Shown here piece after piece: positions 1 to 8,251 of a DNA stretch of 64,000 nucleotides (positions are counted from its first letter, which is position 1; each line of letters opens with the position of its first letter). The DNA is from Micromonospora violae. GTDB taxonomy: Bacteria; Actinomycetota; Actinomycetes; Mycobacteriales; Micromonosporaceae. The notes beneath the pieces were generated by a model, which worked only from the letters and a program-made list of their open reading frames with translations, did not search any database and was not told where the DNA came from. Made by a program: the position numbers and the translations under genes. The stretch lies in assembly GCF_004217135.1 (NCBI RefSeq), contig NZ_SHKK01000001.1, forward strand, positions 3,720,001 through 3,784,000, written 5' to 3'.

Positions 1-757
1 GCCGGCCGACCGCGATCAGTGAGTCACGCAGCTCCCCGGCGCGACCCGCGAACCGGGCGGTCTCCTGGGCCTCACGGCCCATCGTCTTGACCACCAGGGC
101 GCCGTCGAAGCTCTCGTGGGCGATCCCGCTGACCTCGGCGCGCAGACGCTGCGCGCGGGCCTGTCGGGGGGCCATCCGGCGGGAGTAGACGACGTTGAGC
201 GCGAACAGCGCGGGGAAGACCGCGAGGCCGACCAGGGCGAGCGCCCAGTCGGTGGCGAAGAGCGACACGATCGCGCCGACCAGCATCACCAACGTGCCGA
301 CCGCGAACGGCAGCGGCGCGATGGGGTACCAGGCCGCCTCCACGTCCGAGTTGGCATTGGACAGCAGGGTGCCGGTGGAGTTGCGGTGGTGCCAGGACAG
401 CGGCAGCTCCAGGTACCGCCGGGTGACCCGGCGGCGGTAGGCGGCCTGGAGGCGGTACTGCATGTAGCCGGCGCCGAGCCGGCGTCCGAAGATGCCCGCC
501 ACCCGCAGCACGCTGATCCCGAACAACGCTGCCGCGGCCAGCGCCAGGGTGCCGGCGCCCACCTCGCCGCGTTCGATGGCCGGAAGCGCCACCTCACCGA
601 TGACCGCCCCGACGACCCGGGCGCTGACGATGATCATCCCGCCGAAGAGCACGCTGCCGACGACCGCGACCGTGAAGATTTTCGGCTGCTCACGGATCGC
701 CTGCCGCAGGACCCCCAGCCCTCGACTGAGAACGTCCCGACTTGTCTTGCTCGCCAC
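1..757 (-). CDS. ABC exporter, membrane-domain N-terminal part (partial)
   Basis: The first 252 residues of an exporter-type ABC protein are present and the gene runs off the left edge. After a basic N-terminus come membrane-spanning stretches around residues 26-53, 63-86 and 148-195, then the cytoplasmic loop with a RRMAPRQARAQRLRAE stretch typical of the ABC transmembrane domain fold. The ATP-binding domain would lie outside the window, so fused versus separate domains cannot be told. The start is GTG at 757 behind a GGGGGAGA-like ribosome site. The substrate is not predictable. It is divergent from the TIGR03085 gene, with 172 bp between them. Confidence 0.8.
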   Translation of the reverse strand, partial: MASKTSRDVLSRGLGVLRQAIREQPKIFTVAVVGSVLFGGMIIVSARVVGAVIGEVALPAIERGEVGAGTLALAAAALFGISVLRVAGIFGRRLGAGYMQYRLQAAYRRRVTRRYLELPLSWHHRNSTGTLLSNANSDVEAAWYPIAPLPFAVGTLVMLVGAIVSLFATDWALALVGLAVFPALFALNVVYSRRMAPRQARAQRLRAEVSGIAHESFDGALVVKTMGREAQETARFAGRAGELRDSLIAVGR

Positions 758-917
758 GCTCTCCCCCGCCGTAAGCCGCAATTATCTCCCTCATCCTTAC
801 CGGTCGGGGCCAGCGCCGCCGACCCGGACGGGATATGTCGACCGTCACGTACCGGACGGCGGCCGGTCGCCGACGCCGGCTGGCGGCCGCTACCGCGCGC
901 CGCCGGGTCACCGGGCC

Positions 918-923
918 TACGAT
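918..923 (+). promoter_or_regulatory. -10 element, probable leaderless start
   Basis: TACGAT lies 6 nt upstream of the ATG at 930. This matches the TAnnnT-N6/7-start arrangement seen at about ten genes in this window, so transcription probably begins at or next to the start codon. No clear -35 is visible. Confidence 0.45.
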
Positions 924-929
924 CGGGCC

Positions 930-1559
930 ATGCCGCGGTACGCCCGAGCCGAGCGCGAGGCGCTGGCCGATCTCCTGCTGGCCCTCGGGCCGAGCGCCCC
1001 GACGATCAACGAGGGTTGGGCGACCCGTGACCTCGCCGCGCATCTGGTGCTGCGGGAGCGCCGTCCGGACGCGGCGGGTGGGATCGTGCTGCCGCCGCTG
1101 CGCGGCTACGCCGAGCGGATCCGTCGGCGACTCGCCGCACGGCCCTACCCCGAGCTGGTGGCGCAGGTACGGCGGCCGCCGCTGTGGAGCCCCGTCAGCA
1201 ACCCGTTGACCGACGAGGCGGCCAACACGATGGAGTTCTTCATCCATCACGAGGACGTCCGCCGGGCCGCCTCCGGGTGGCAGCCGCGCGAGCTGTCCGT
1301 CGGTCTACAGGGCGCGCTCTGGAAACGCGCGACCCCGATGGCCCGGCTGGCGCTGCGCCGCTTTCCGGCGGACCTCTACGTGCAGGCGCCCGGCCATGGT
1401 GAGGTCTCCGTCGGTCGCGGCGGTGAACGGCTGCGCCTGGTCGGTGCCCCGGCCGAGCTGGTGCTGTTCTTCTCCGGCCGGCAACGGGTGGCCCGGGTCC
1501 AGCTGGACGGCTCGGCGGAGGCGGCTCAGCGGCTGCGAGCCGCCAAGCTGGGAATGTGA
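930..1559 (+). CDS. TIGR03085 / maleylpyruvate isomerase-like family protein
   Basis: A 209-residue protein resembling the actinobacterial TIGR03085 family. That family is related to mycothiol-dependent maleylpyruvate isomerases with a DinB-like four-helix fold. The N-terminal region carries the typical R-E-R-x-A-L-A-D-L-L opening and a TRDLAAHLVLRER segment. A central FFIHHEDVRRA segment supplies the histidines and acids usually proposed to bind metal. The first in-frame ATG after the GC-rich upstream shadow is at 930, and a TACGAT box 6 nt ahead of it supports this start. The substrate is unknown. It stands alone between the divergent ABC exporter and the terpene synthase. Confidence 0.75.
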   Translation: MPRYARAEREALADLLLALGPSAPTINEGWATRDLAAHLVLRERRPDAAGGIVLPPLRGYAERIRRRLAARPYPELVAQVRRPPLWSPVSNPLTDEAANTMEFFIHHEDVRRAASGWQPRELSVGLQGALWKRATPMARLALRRFPADLYVQAPGHGEVSVGRGGERLRLVGAPAELVLFFSGRQRVARVQLDGSAEAAQRLRAAKLGM

Positions 1560-1686
1560 CTGCGTGTACGTAATCGGTCACCGAACAGCTGTGTGATTCG
1601 CCACACCCAGCGAAACACGCAGATGCCTCCTCCCGTACGCTTCACCGCGCCGCTCCGCGCCGGGCGGCACGAAGTGGGGGCGCATT

Positions 1687-2634
1687 GTGCGAAGTTTCGC
1701 GATCTCGGCGCTGCGGGAGCCCCCGTTTCCCACGGGGCGCCACGGCGCCACGGAGCAGGTGGCGGGCGAAAGCGTCGAGTGGGCACGCACGTTCGGGCTG
1801 GTCGATTCCAGCCAACGCGTGCACCGGCTGGAACGGGCCGACGCCGCCGGGCTGGCCGGCCGTGCCTGCCCGGACGGCTCGGTGGAGGGGTTGCGGCTGC
1901 TCACCGACCTGATCAGCTGGTTGTTCGTGATGGACGACGCCTGCGACGAGGACGGCCTCGGCGCCGACCCGAGCCGACTCGGCCCGGCGATCAGCACCCT
2001 GCTCGACGTCCTCGACCGGTGCGGGGACCCGGACATCGCACCGCCCGCCGTCGGGCCGCTGGGTGACGCGCTGCACGACCTCTGCCGCCGGACCCGCCTG
2101 CACGACCACGCGGCACTGCTGCTGCGGTTCGTCAGCCAGATGCGGGAGTACCTGCTGGCGCTGCTGTGGGAGGCCGGCAACCGGCAACGTCGGCGGGTAC
2201 CCGAGGTCGCGGAGTACGTCCAACTGCGCCGGCACATCGGCGGCGTGCACCCCTGCCTCACCCTGACCGACCTGGCGTCGACGCGACCCTCGAAGCCAGC
2301 CCAGCGCGCCGACCCGGGGCTGGTCGCCCTGGACCTGCTGACGGTGGACCTGGTCTGCTGGTGCAACGACCTCTTCTCCTACGGCAAGGAGAGTCGGGCC
2401 GACCCGGACGCGCACAACCTGGTGACGGTGATCGCCCAGGGCAGCGACGCGGACGAGGTGACCGCGCTGCGCAGCGCGGCGCACCAGTTCAACCAGGGGT
2501 TGGCGACGTACCTGGAGGCGGAGGAGGCGCTGCTGGCCGCCGGCGACGACGGCATCCGCGACGCGCTGGCCGCTCGGCGCAACTGGGTCCGGGCCACCTA
2601 CGACTGGTCAGTGGTGGCTGCCCGGTACGCCTGA
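1687..2634 (+). CDS. class I terpene synthase (cyclase)
   Basis: A 315-residue single-domain class I terpene cyclase, a normal length for bacterial sesqui- or monoterpene synthases. Metal-binding motifs are visible: the acid-rich DDACDE at residues 83-88 and the NSE-type NDLFSYGKE at 227-235. The QLRRHIGG segment near 179-186 supplies the pyrophosphate-sensing arginine region. The C-terminal RY pair at 313-314 is also conserved in the family. It should ionise a linear prenyl diphosphate with Mg2+, but the product cannot be read from sequence. The start is GTG at 1687. A TACGCT -10-like box at 1635-1640 would give a leader of about 40 nt. No prenyltransferase or P450 lies beside it in the window. 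Confidence 0.88.
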   Translation: MRSFAISALREPPFPTGRHGATEQVAGESVEWARTFGLVDSSQRVHRLERADAAGLAGRACPDGSVEGLRLLTDLISWLFVMDDACDEDGLGADPSRLGPAISTLLDVLDRCGDPDIAPPAVGPLGDALHDLCRRTRLHDHAALLLRFVSQMREYLLALLWEAGNRQRRRVPEVAEYVQLRRHIGGVHPCLTLTDLASTRPSKPAQRADPGLVALDLLTVDLVCWCNDLFSYGKESRADPDAHNLVTVIAQGSDADEVTALRSAAHQFNQGLATYLEAEEALLAAGDDGIRDALAARRNWVRATYDWSVVAARYA

Positions 2635-2635
2635 T

Positions 2636-2650
2636 CGACCGTACCGGTCG
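2636..2650 (+). terminator. short hairpin after the terpene synthase
   Basis: CGACCG-TAC-CGGTCG directly follows the terpene synthase stop codon. It is a 6-bp stem without a T tract, so it is a weak terminator candidate or only an mRNA 3' end stabiliser. Confidence 0.3.
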
Positions 2651-2729
2651 GTGGGATGGGACGGCCGGACGATCACCAGGGCTAGCCGATGCACGGCCGC
2701 AGGCAATACTCTTCGGTAACCATCATGAC

Positions 2730-4598
2730 GTGACGACCGTCACGCCACCACCCCCGAAGGCGGCTACAGCGATGGCTCTCGATGTACCGTACCGCTCCAT
2801 CCCGGACATGTTCCTCAAGCGCGTGGCGGCCACCCCCGACCGGCACGCGTTCGCCTCCCCGAACCCCGACGACTCGGGGCCGGTCTGGCTGACCTGGGCG
2901 CAGGTCGGCCAACGCGCCAAGGCGGTCGCCGCCGGCCTGCACGGCCTGGGCGTCGGCCAGGAGGATCCGGTCGCGATCCTCGCCAACACCCGGCTGGAGT
3001 GGGTGATCGCCGACCTCGGCATCATGTGCGCCGGCGGCGCGACCACCACCGTCTACCCGACCACCGAGGCGGCGGACGCGACGTACATCATCGCCGACTC
3101 CGGGTCGAAGGTGCTGTTCGCGGAGAACCCGGCCCAGGCCGCGAAGATCGCCGGCGCGACGCTGCCGGCGCTCACCCACGTGGTGCTGCTCGACGGCGAC
3201 GTCGACCCGTCCGCCGCGATCGCGCAGCTGACACTCGCCGAGTTGGAGGAGCGCGGCGCCCAGGCACTGGCCGCCGAGCCGGATCTGATCGACATGCTCG
3301 TGGCCGGCATCGGCCCGGACCACCTGGCCACCCTGATCTACACCTCCGGCACCACCGGCCAACCCAAGGGCGTCGAGCTGCTGCACGGCGGCTGGTGCTG
3401 GGAGGCCGTGGCGCAGGCGGAGGTCGGGCTGCTGCGCGACGACGACCTCCAGTACCTGTGGCTGCCGCTGGCCCACTCGTTCGGCAAGACCCTGCTCTGC
3501 GGCGCCATCCACGTCGGCCTGCCCACCTACGTCGACGGTCGGGTGGACAAGCTGGTCGACCTGCTCTCGGTCATCCGTCCGACGCTGATGTGCGGCGCTC
3601 CCCGCGTGTTCGAGAAGGTCTACAACAAGGCCGTGACCACCGCGCAGGGCGCCGGCGGCGCGAAGGCGAAGATCTTCGCCTGGGCCGTCGGCATCGGCAA
3701 GCAGAAGGTCACCCTGGAGCAGGCCGGCCAGCCGGTGCCGGCCGGGCTGAAGGTGCGCTACGGGCTGGCCGAGAAGCTGGTGTTCAGCAAGCTCCAGGCC
3801 CGCCTGGGCGGCCGGATGCGGGTGCTGGTGTCCGGTGCCGCGCCGCTCAGCCCGGAGATCGCCACCTTCTTCGCCGCCGCGAACCTGCCGATCTCCGAGG
3901 GCTACGGCCTGACCGAGACCAGCGCCGGCAACTTCGTCAACCCCCCGTCCGGGCTGCGGATCGGCACGGTGGGCCGGGCGATGGGCGACCTGGAGTGCCG
4001 CATCGACACCGACGGGGAGATCCTGGTACGCGGTCGACCGGTGATGCGCGGCTACCACAACCTGCCGGAGGAGACCGCCGCCGCGTTCACCGAGGACGGC
4101 TTCTTCCGTACCGGTGACATCGGCACCCTCGACGAGCAGGGCTACCTGCGCATCACCGACCGCAAGAAGGATCTGGTCAAGACCTCGGGCGGCAAGTACA
4201 TCGCGCCGTCGCACATCGAGGGGATGTTCAAGGCCATCTGCCCGTACACCTCGCAGGCGGTCGTCGTCGGGCAGGCCCGCAACTTCTGCACGATGCTGGT
4301 CACGCTGGACCCGGACGCGATCCGGGGCTGGGTCGCCGGCGGCCCGCTGGAGGGGCGCAGCTACTCCGACATCGTCGCCTCGGCGGAGGCCCAGGCGATG
4401 GTCGAGGAGTACGTCGGCCAGCTCAACGCCAAGCTCAACCGCTGGGAGACGATCAAGAAGGTGGCCATCCTGCCGCGCGATCTGACGATCGAGAACGGCG
4501 AGATCACCCCGTCGTTGAAGATCAAGCGACGTGGTGTGGAGAGCAACTTCGCCGCCGAGATCGACAAGATGTACGCCGGCACCCTCGCCGAGCTCTGA
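2730..4598 (+). CDS. AMP-binding long-chain acyl-CoA ligase (FadD-like)
   Basis: A 622-residue ANL-superfamily enzyme expected to activate a carboxylic acid, most likely a long-chain fatty acid, to acyl-AMP and then acyl-CoA. Diagnostic motifs are the P-loop YTSGTTGQPKG near residues 204-214, GYGLTET near 391, TGDIG near 462, and the C-terminal KDLVKTSGGKYIAP hinge region with the catalytic lysine. The start chosen is GTG at 2730 (MTTVTPPPP), with ATG at 2772 as an alternative. A TACTCT box at 2707-2712 is a candidate -10. It is 95 bp downstream of the terpene synthase, so co-transcription is possible. Chain-length specificity is not predictable. Confidence 0.9.
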   Translation: MTTVTPPPPKAATAMALDVPYRSIPDMFLKRVAATPDRHAFASPNPDDSGPVWLTWAQVGQRAKAVAAGLHGLGVGQEDPVAILANTRLEWVIADLGIMCAGGATTTVYPTTEAADATYIIADSGSKVLFAENPAQAAKIAGATLPALTHVVLLDGDVDPSAAIAQLTLAELEERGAQALAAEPDLIDMLVAGIGPDHLATLIYTSGTTGQPKGVELLHGGWCWEAVAQAEVGLLRDDDLQYLWLPLAHSFGKTLLCGAIHVGLPTYVDGRVDKLVDLLSVIRPTLMCGAPRVFEKVYNKAVTTAQGAGGAKAKIFAWAVGIGKQKVTLEQAGQPVPAGLKVRYGLAEKLVFSKLQARLGGRMRVLVSGAAPLSPEIATFFAAANLPISEGYGLTETSAGNFVNPPSGLRIGTVGRAMGDLECRIDTDGEILVRGRPVMRGYHNLPEETAAAFTEDGFFRTGDIGTLDEQGYLRITDRKKDLVKTSGGKYIAPSHIEGMFKAICPYTSQAVVVGQARNFCTMLVTLDPDAIRGWVAGGPLEGRSYSDIVASAEAQAMVEEYVGQLNAKLNRWETIKKVAILPRDLTIENGEITPSLKIKRRGVESNFAAEIDKMYAGTLAEL

Positions 4599-4607
4599 CG
4601 CGGTGTC

Positions 4608-4639
4608 GTGGCCCCGTACCCGGTCGGGTGCGGGGCCAC
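4608..4639. terminator. bidirectional terminator between converging genes
   Basis: An 8-bp stem (GTGGCCCC/GGGGCCAC) continues, after a 2-nt internal loop, into ACCCG/CGGGT. It lies exactly between the stops of the acyl-CoA ligase and the converging MocR gene. There is no T tract on either side. Confidence 0.6.
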
Positions 4640-4655
4640 CGGCGTTCGGGCACGC

Positions 4656-6110
4656 TCAGGCGATGACGGCCGGCTCGCGCCACCGCTGGCGGCCGGCCCG
4701 GTCCAGGTCGTAGCGGATCGCCGCGAGCCGCTCGACGGCCTCCACCAGGTCCGCCTCGGGCAGGGTGAACGGCAACCGCAGGAAGCGCTCCAGGGTGCCG
4801 TCCAGGCCGAACCGGGGGCCGGGAGCCAGCCGTACGCCGACCTCCTCCGCGGCCCGGGCCAACGCGCTGGAGACCGGGCCGTCCAGTTCGGCCCAGAGCG
4901 TCACGCCGCCCCGGGGCACGGTGACCCGCCACTCCGGCAGTCGGTGCGCCAGCGCACCGAGCAGGGCGTCACGTTGGACGGCCAACTGGACGCGGCGGTC
5001 GGCGACGATGGCCTCGGCGTCAGCGAGCAGGTGCACCGCGACGAGTTGGTCCAGCACTGGGCTGGACATGTCGACTCCGACCCGTACGGCGGCCAGCCGC
5101 TGCACCTGCGGCGCGGATGCGCGCACCCAGCCGATACGCAGACCACCCCAGTAGGGCTTGCTCATCCCGCCGATGCTGATCACGCGGCTGTGCCGGTCGT
5201 AGGTGGCGACCGGGGGCGGCAGCTCGGTGCCGTCCATCGACAGGTCCACGAAGGACTCGTCGATGATGAGGTCGGTGCCGACCGCGTGGGCCGCGGCCAC
5301 CACGCGCTCACGCAGCGAGGCGGGCATCAGGTGCCCGGTCGGGTTCTGGAACTCGGGAATCAGGTAGGCCAGCTTGGGCCGGGTCTGCCGGAGACTGCCC
5401 AGCAGCAGGTCGGGCTCCCAGCCGGTGTCGGCGGCCAGACCGTGGGTGCTGATCCGGGCCCGCCGGCCGGCCAGCGCGGCGAGGGCGTTGGGGTAGGTCG
5501 GTGACTCGACCAGCACGGTGCCGCCCGGGGCCAGGGCGAGCCGCAGCACCAGATCCAGCGCGTGCTGGGTGCCGCTGGTGACCATGATCTGGTCGGCCGA
5601 GGTGGGCAGACCCCGCGCGGTGTACGCGTCGGCCACCGCCTCGCGCAGCTCGATGATGCCGGTCGGGTGGTAACCGGCCCCGCTCAGGTAGCGGGGCAGG
5701 TCCTCGGTGGCGGCCCGAGCGGCCGACAGCAGCTGCGGCGGGGCGGCCAGTGCCGCCACGCCGAGGTCGAGCATCTCCCGGTCGTCCAGCGGGGTCCACA
5801 GGCCGGTGCTGGCCACCCGGTGGTTACCGGGCAGCATCGTCCAGCTGCCGGCGCCGCGACGGCTGGCCAGGTGCCCGGTCTCGCGGAGCTGCCGGTAGGC
5901 GGCGGTGACCGTGGTCCGGCTGATCCGCAGCGCCTCGGCCAGCTCCCGTTCGGCCGGCAGGCGGACGCCCAGCGGCAGCCGGCCGTCGGCGAGCAGCCCG
6001 CGCACCGCGCCGGCCAGGGCGGCGTAGTCGGGGCTGCGTCGGCGACCCGGCAGGGCGTGCCACTGCCCGAGCAGACGGGCCAATTGGACGCCGCGCACCT
6101 GCCCAGTCAT
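4656..6110 (-). CDS. MocR/PdxR-type PLP-dependent transcription regulator
   Basis: A 484-residue fusion of a GntR-type winged helix (about residues 30-90, with LPAERELAEALRISRTTVTAAYRQL) to a fold-type I aminotransferase domain. The PLP-binding lysine is in ISIGGMSKPYWGG (K318 from this start). Other PLP contacts such as FQNPTG and IIDESFVD are present, so the effector is probably PLP or a PLP-amino acid adduct. ATG at 6110 is preferred over the longer frame because GAGGAG lies 8 nt upstream. It is divergent from a YczE-type membrane gene, a pairing known from other bacteria, which suggests it controls that gene. Confidence 0.9.
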   Translation of the reverse strand: MTGQVRGVQLARLLGQWHALPGRRRSPDYAALAGAVRGLLADGRLPLGVRLPAERELAEALRISRTTVTAAYRQLRETGHLASRRGAGSWTMLPGNHRVASTGLWTPLDDREMLDLGVAALAAPPQLLSAARAATEDLPRYLSGAGYHPTGIIELREAVADAYTARGLPTSADQIMVTSGTQHALDLVLRLALAPGGTVLVESPTYPNALAALAGRRARISTHGLAADTGWEPDLLLGSLRQTRPKLAYLIPEFQNPTGHLMPASLRERVVAAAHAVGTDLIIDESFVDLSMDGTELPPPVATYDRHSRVISIGGMSKPYWGGLRIGWVRASAPQVQRLAAVRVGVDMSSPVLDQLVAVHLLADAEAIVADRRVQLAVQRDALLGALAHRLPEWRVTVPRGGVTLWAELDGPVSSALARAAEEVGVRLAPGPRFGLDGTLERFLRLPFTLPEADLVEAVERLAAIRYDLDRAGRQRWREPAVIA

Positions 6111-6125
6111 AGCCACTCCTCGGAT

Positions 6126-6162
6126 ATTGGCTTCTTCCTCGACGAGGATTGGCACCTAGGGT
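6126..6162 (+). promoter_or_regulatory. MocR operator candidate and yczE promoter
   Basis: Two direct copies of ATTGGC start at 6126 and 6148, exactly 22 bp or two helical turns apart, in the 59-bp gap between mocR and yczE. MocR regulators typically bind direct repeats phased on one helical face. A TAGGGT -10-like box at 6157-6162 sits 7 nt before the yczE ATG, so a bound regulator could control a leaderless yczE transcript. Confidence 0.55.
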
Positions 6163-6169
6163 GGCATGC

Positions 6170-6841
6170 ATGGCACTGCTTGGCAATCTGCGACACCGGC
6201 CGGCCCGACGGTTGGTCCAGCTCTACCTCGGGCTCGCGCTCTACGGCGTCAGCATGGCCCTGATGATCCGCTCCCACCTGGGCCTCGACCCGTGGGACGT
6301 GTTCCACCAGGGGCTCGCCAAGCTGACCGGGCTCTCCTTCGGCACGGTCACCATCGGCGTCGGCGCGCTGGTCCTGCTGCTCTGGATCCCACTGCGGCAG
6401 CGACCCGGCCTCGGCACGGTCAGCAACGTGGTGGTGATTGGCCTCGTTGTGGACGCCACCCTGGCCCTGCTGCCCGCGGGTGGCCCGCTCAGCGTTCGGA
6501 TCGCGATGTTGATCACCGGGATCGTCGCCAACGGCGCCGCCACCGCTCTCTACCTCGGTGCCCGGTTGGGGCCCGGCCCCCGCGACGGCTTGATGACCGG
6601 GTACGTGGCCCGCCGGCCCGGCCGGTCCATCCGGCTGGTACGCACCGTCATCGAGGTCACCGTGCTGGCGCTGGGCTGGCTGCTCGACGGCACGGTCGGC
6701 GTGGGCACCGTCGCGTACGCGCTGGCCATCGGTCCGTTGGCCCAGTTCTTCATTCCGCTGTTCGCCGTGCCGGAAACCCCGGCACCCGACAGCGCCGTGC
6801 CCCCGCCGGGCAGCGTCGCGCCGGCCACCCCCGCCGGCTGA
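6170..6841 (+). CDS. yczE: YczE/YitT-like integral membrane protein
   Basis: A 223-residue polytopic membrane protein with about five hydrophobic segments. It begins LVQLYLGLALYGVSMALMIRSHLG and includes the family-like LGLDPWDVFHQGLAK and LGPGPRDGLMTG segments, which repeat the G-x-x-P/D-x-D-x pattern seen in YczE proteins. The transported compound is unknown; the MocR partnership suggests a link to vitamin B6 or amino compounds. ATG at 6170 is chosen because of its TAGGGT box 7 nt upstream. Another ATG at 6166 is out of frame with the membrane protein. Confidence 0.82.
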   Translation: MALLGNLRHRPARRLVQLYLGLALYGVSMALMIRSHLGLDPWDVFHQGLAKLTGLSFGTVTIGVGALVLLLWIPLRQRPGLGTVSNVVVIGLVVDATLALLPAGGPLSVRIAMLITGIVANGAATALYLGARLGPGPRDGLMTGYVARRPGRSIRLVRTVIEVTVLALGWLLDGTVGVGTVAYALAIGPLAQFFIPLFAVPETPAPDSAVPPPGSVAPATPAG

Positions 6842-6943
6842 AACCCTCACCGACCGTCCGCGAACCGGTACGTCGTGGTGGTGCTGCACACCGGTTCTGG
6901 GGTGGGTGTTCCCTTCCGCGACGCGCGCCGTCATCATCTCTGC

Positions 6944-7405
6944 ATGGGGGAGAACGGTTGGCGCTGGACGGACGCCTGGATCTTCGTGTCGCTCGTCATC
7001 GCGAGCGGTGCCGGCCGGCACCGTCGGTCGGCGACAAGTCGACGGCCGGAGGGCGTCCGTCTGACCGACGTGCTCTCCACCGCCGACCACCTCAACCACG
7101 CGATCCCACAGCGGCACGAGGTGGAGGCCGCCGTCCAGCGGCTGGTCGGCGCCGGCCTGGTCAGCGTCGCCGACGGCTGGTTCCGGATCACCGCCGAGGG
7201 TGAGCAGCTGTGGCGTACCCGTCCGCGCGCGGGGGTGGCGACCATGGTGGACACCGTGCAGGGTGTGTTGACCCGCCGGCACGCGCCCGGCCGTGCCGAC
7301 TGGATCCTGGACGAGGCCGACCACGCGGCTGCCGTCCAGGAGTACGCGGTCCGTTCGATCCCCACCCCGCGCCGCTCGCCGGAGGGGCACTCAGGCGAGC
7401 GCTGA
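6944..7405 (+). CDS. winged-helix-like hypothetical protein
   Basis: A 153-residue soluble protein of unknown function. Residues about 20-85 look like a compact helix-rich DNA-binding or PadR-like fold: hydrophobic helix WIFVSLVIASG, LTDVLSTADHLNHAIPQRHEVEAAVQRLVGAGLV, then the wing-like DGWFRITAEGEQLW. This pattern of a helix, a recognition-type helix and a strand ending in T-x-x-G is common in winged-helix proteins. The start is ATG at 6944. Its stop codon lies in a hairpin shared with the converging hisF stop. Confidence 0.6.
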   Translation: MGENGWRWTDAWIFVSLVIASGAGRHRRSATSRRPEGVRLTDVLSTADHLNHAIPQRHEVEAAVQRLVGAGLVSVADGWFRITAEGEQLWRTRPRAGVATMVDTVQGVLTRRHAPGRADWILDEADHAAAVQEYAVRSIPTPRRSPEGHSGER

Positions 7406-7417
7406 GCGGCTCAGCGC
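7399..7417. terminator. hairpin built from two converging stop codons
   Basis: GCGCTGAG-CGG-CTCAGCGC is an 8-bp stem with a 3-nt loop. The left arm holds the TGA of the plus-strand gene (7403-7405) and the right arm holds the hisF stop (7411-7413), so both messages end in the same hairpin. Confidence 0.55.
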
Positions 7418-8178
7418 ACCGGGTGGCCGCCGTGGCGCAGCGCGTCCTTGACCTCGGCGACGGTCAGCTCACCGAAGTGAAAGACGCTGGCGGCGAGCAC
7501 CGCGTCCGCGCCGGCGTCGATCGCGGGTGGGAAGTGGGCCACCTCGCCGGCGCCGCCACTGGCCACCACCGGCACGTCCACGACCGCGCGCACCGCGGCG
7601 ATCAACTCCAGGTCGAAACCCGCCTTGGTGCCGTCGGCGTCCATCGAGTTGAGCAGGATCTCCCCCGCGCCCAGCTCGGCGCCCCGGTGCGCCCACCAGA
7701 CGGCGTCGATGCCGGTGCCGCGCCGACCGCCGTGCGTGGTGACCTCGAAGCCACTGGGCGTGCCCCCGTCGGGCGACCGACGTACGTCGAGGGAGAGCAC
7801 GAGGACCTGCCGGCCGAACCGGTCGGCGATCTCGGCGATCAGCTCCGGGCGGGCGATGGCCGCGGTGTTCACGCCGACCTTGTCCGCCCCGGCGCGCAGC
7901 AGGGTGTCCACGTCGGCGACCTGGCGGACCCCGCCGCCGACGGTCAGCGGGATGAACACCGATTCGGCGGTGCGGCGCACCACGTCGAGCATGGTGCCCC
8001 GGTGGCTGGAGGACGCGGTGACGTCGAGGAAGGTCAACTCGTCCGCGCCGGCCCGGTCGTACGCGGCGGCCAGCTCCACCGGGTCACCGGCGTCGCGCAG
8101 GTCGAGGAAGTTGACCCCCTTGACCACCCGCCCGGCGTCCACGTCCAGACAGGGGATCACCCGTACCGCCACCGTCAT
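7411..8178 (-). CDS. hisF: imidazole glycerol phosphate synthase, cyclase subunit
   Basis: The 255-residue HisF (beta/alpha)8 barrel. It uses ammonia from HisH to convert PRFAR into imidazole glycerol phosphate and AICAR in histidine synthesis. Catalytic aspartates are D12 (CLDVD) and D131 (LSLDV), and phosphate-binding glycine loops such as LTVGGGVR and VVASGGAGE are present. ATG at 8178 is supported by a TAGGCT box 6 nt upstream. Unlike hisH, it is not in the main his operon but about 2 kb downstream, separated by the ohr and reductase genes. Confidence 0.96.
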   Translation of the reverse strand: MTVAVRVIPCLDVDAGRVVKGVNFLDLRDAGDPVELAAAYDRAGADELTFLDVTASSSHRGTMLDVVRRTAESVFIPLTVGGGVRQVADVDTLLRAGADKVGVNTAAIARPELIAEIADRFGRQVLVLSLDVRRSPDGGTPSGFEVTTHGGRRGTGIDAVWWAHRGAELGAGEILLNSMDADGTKAGFDLELIAAVRAVVDVPVVASGGAGEVAHFPPAIDAGADAVLAASVFHFGELTVAEVKDALRHGGHPVR

Positions 8179-8184
8179 GCCGCG

Positions 8185-8190
8185 AGCCTA
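8185..8190 (-). promoter_or_regulatory. -10 element of leaderless hisF
   Basis: TAGGCT lies 6 nt before the hisF ATG. The matching -35 zone falls inside the perfect palindrome at 8205-8238, so terminator and promoter are packed together. Confidence 0.55.
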
Positions 8191-8204
8191 TCGTCCGCAC
8201 GCGG

Positions 8205-8238
8205 CCCGGCGGTCGACCCGATCGGGTCGACCGCCGGG
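8205..8238 (-). terminator. 34-nt perfect palindrome after the reductase gene
   Basis: Two 16-nt arms (CCCGGCGGTCGACCCG and its complement) around a central AT, 13 bp after the reductase stop. It is a strong hairpin without a T tract. It ends 14 bp from the hisF -10 box and may also act as an operator. Confidence 0.6.
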
Positions 8239-8251
8239 AGAGAGGTCTGCG

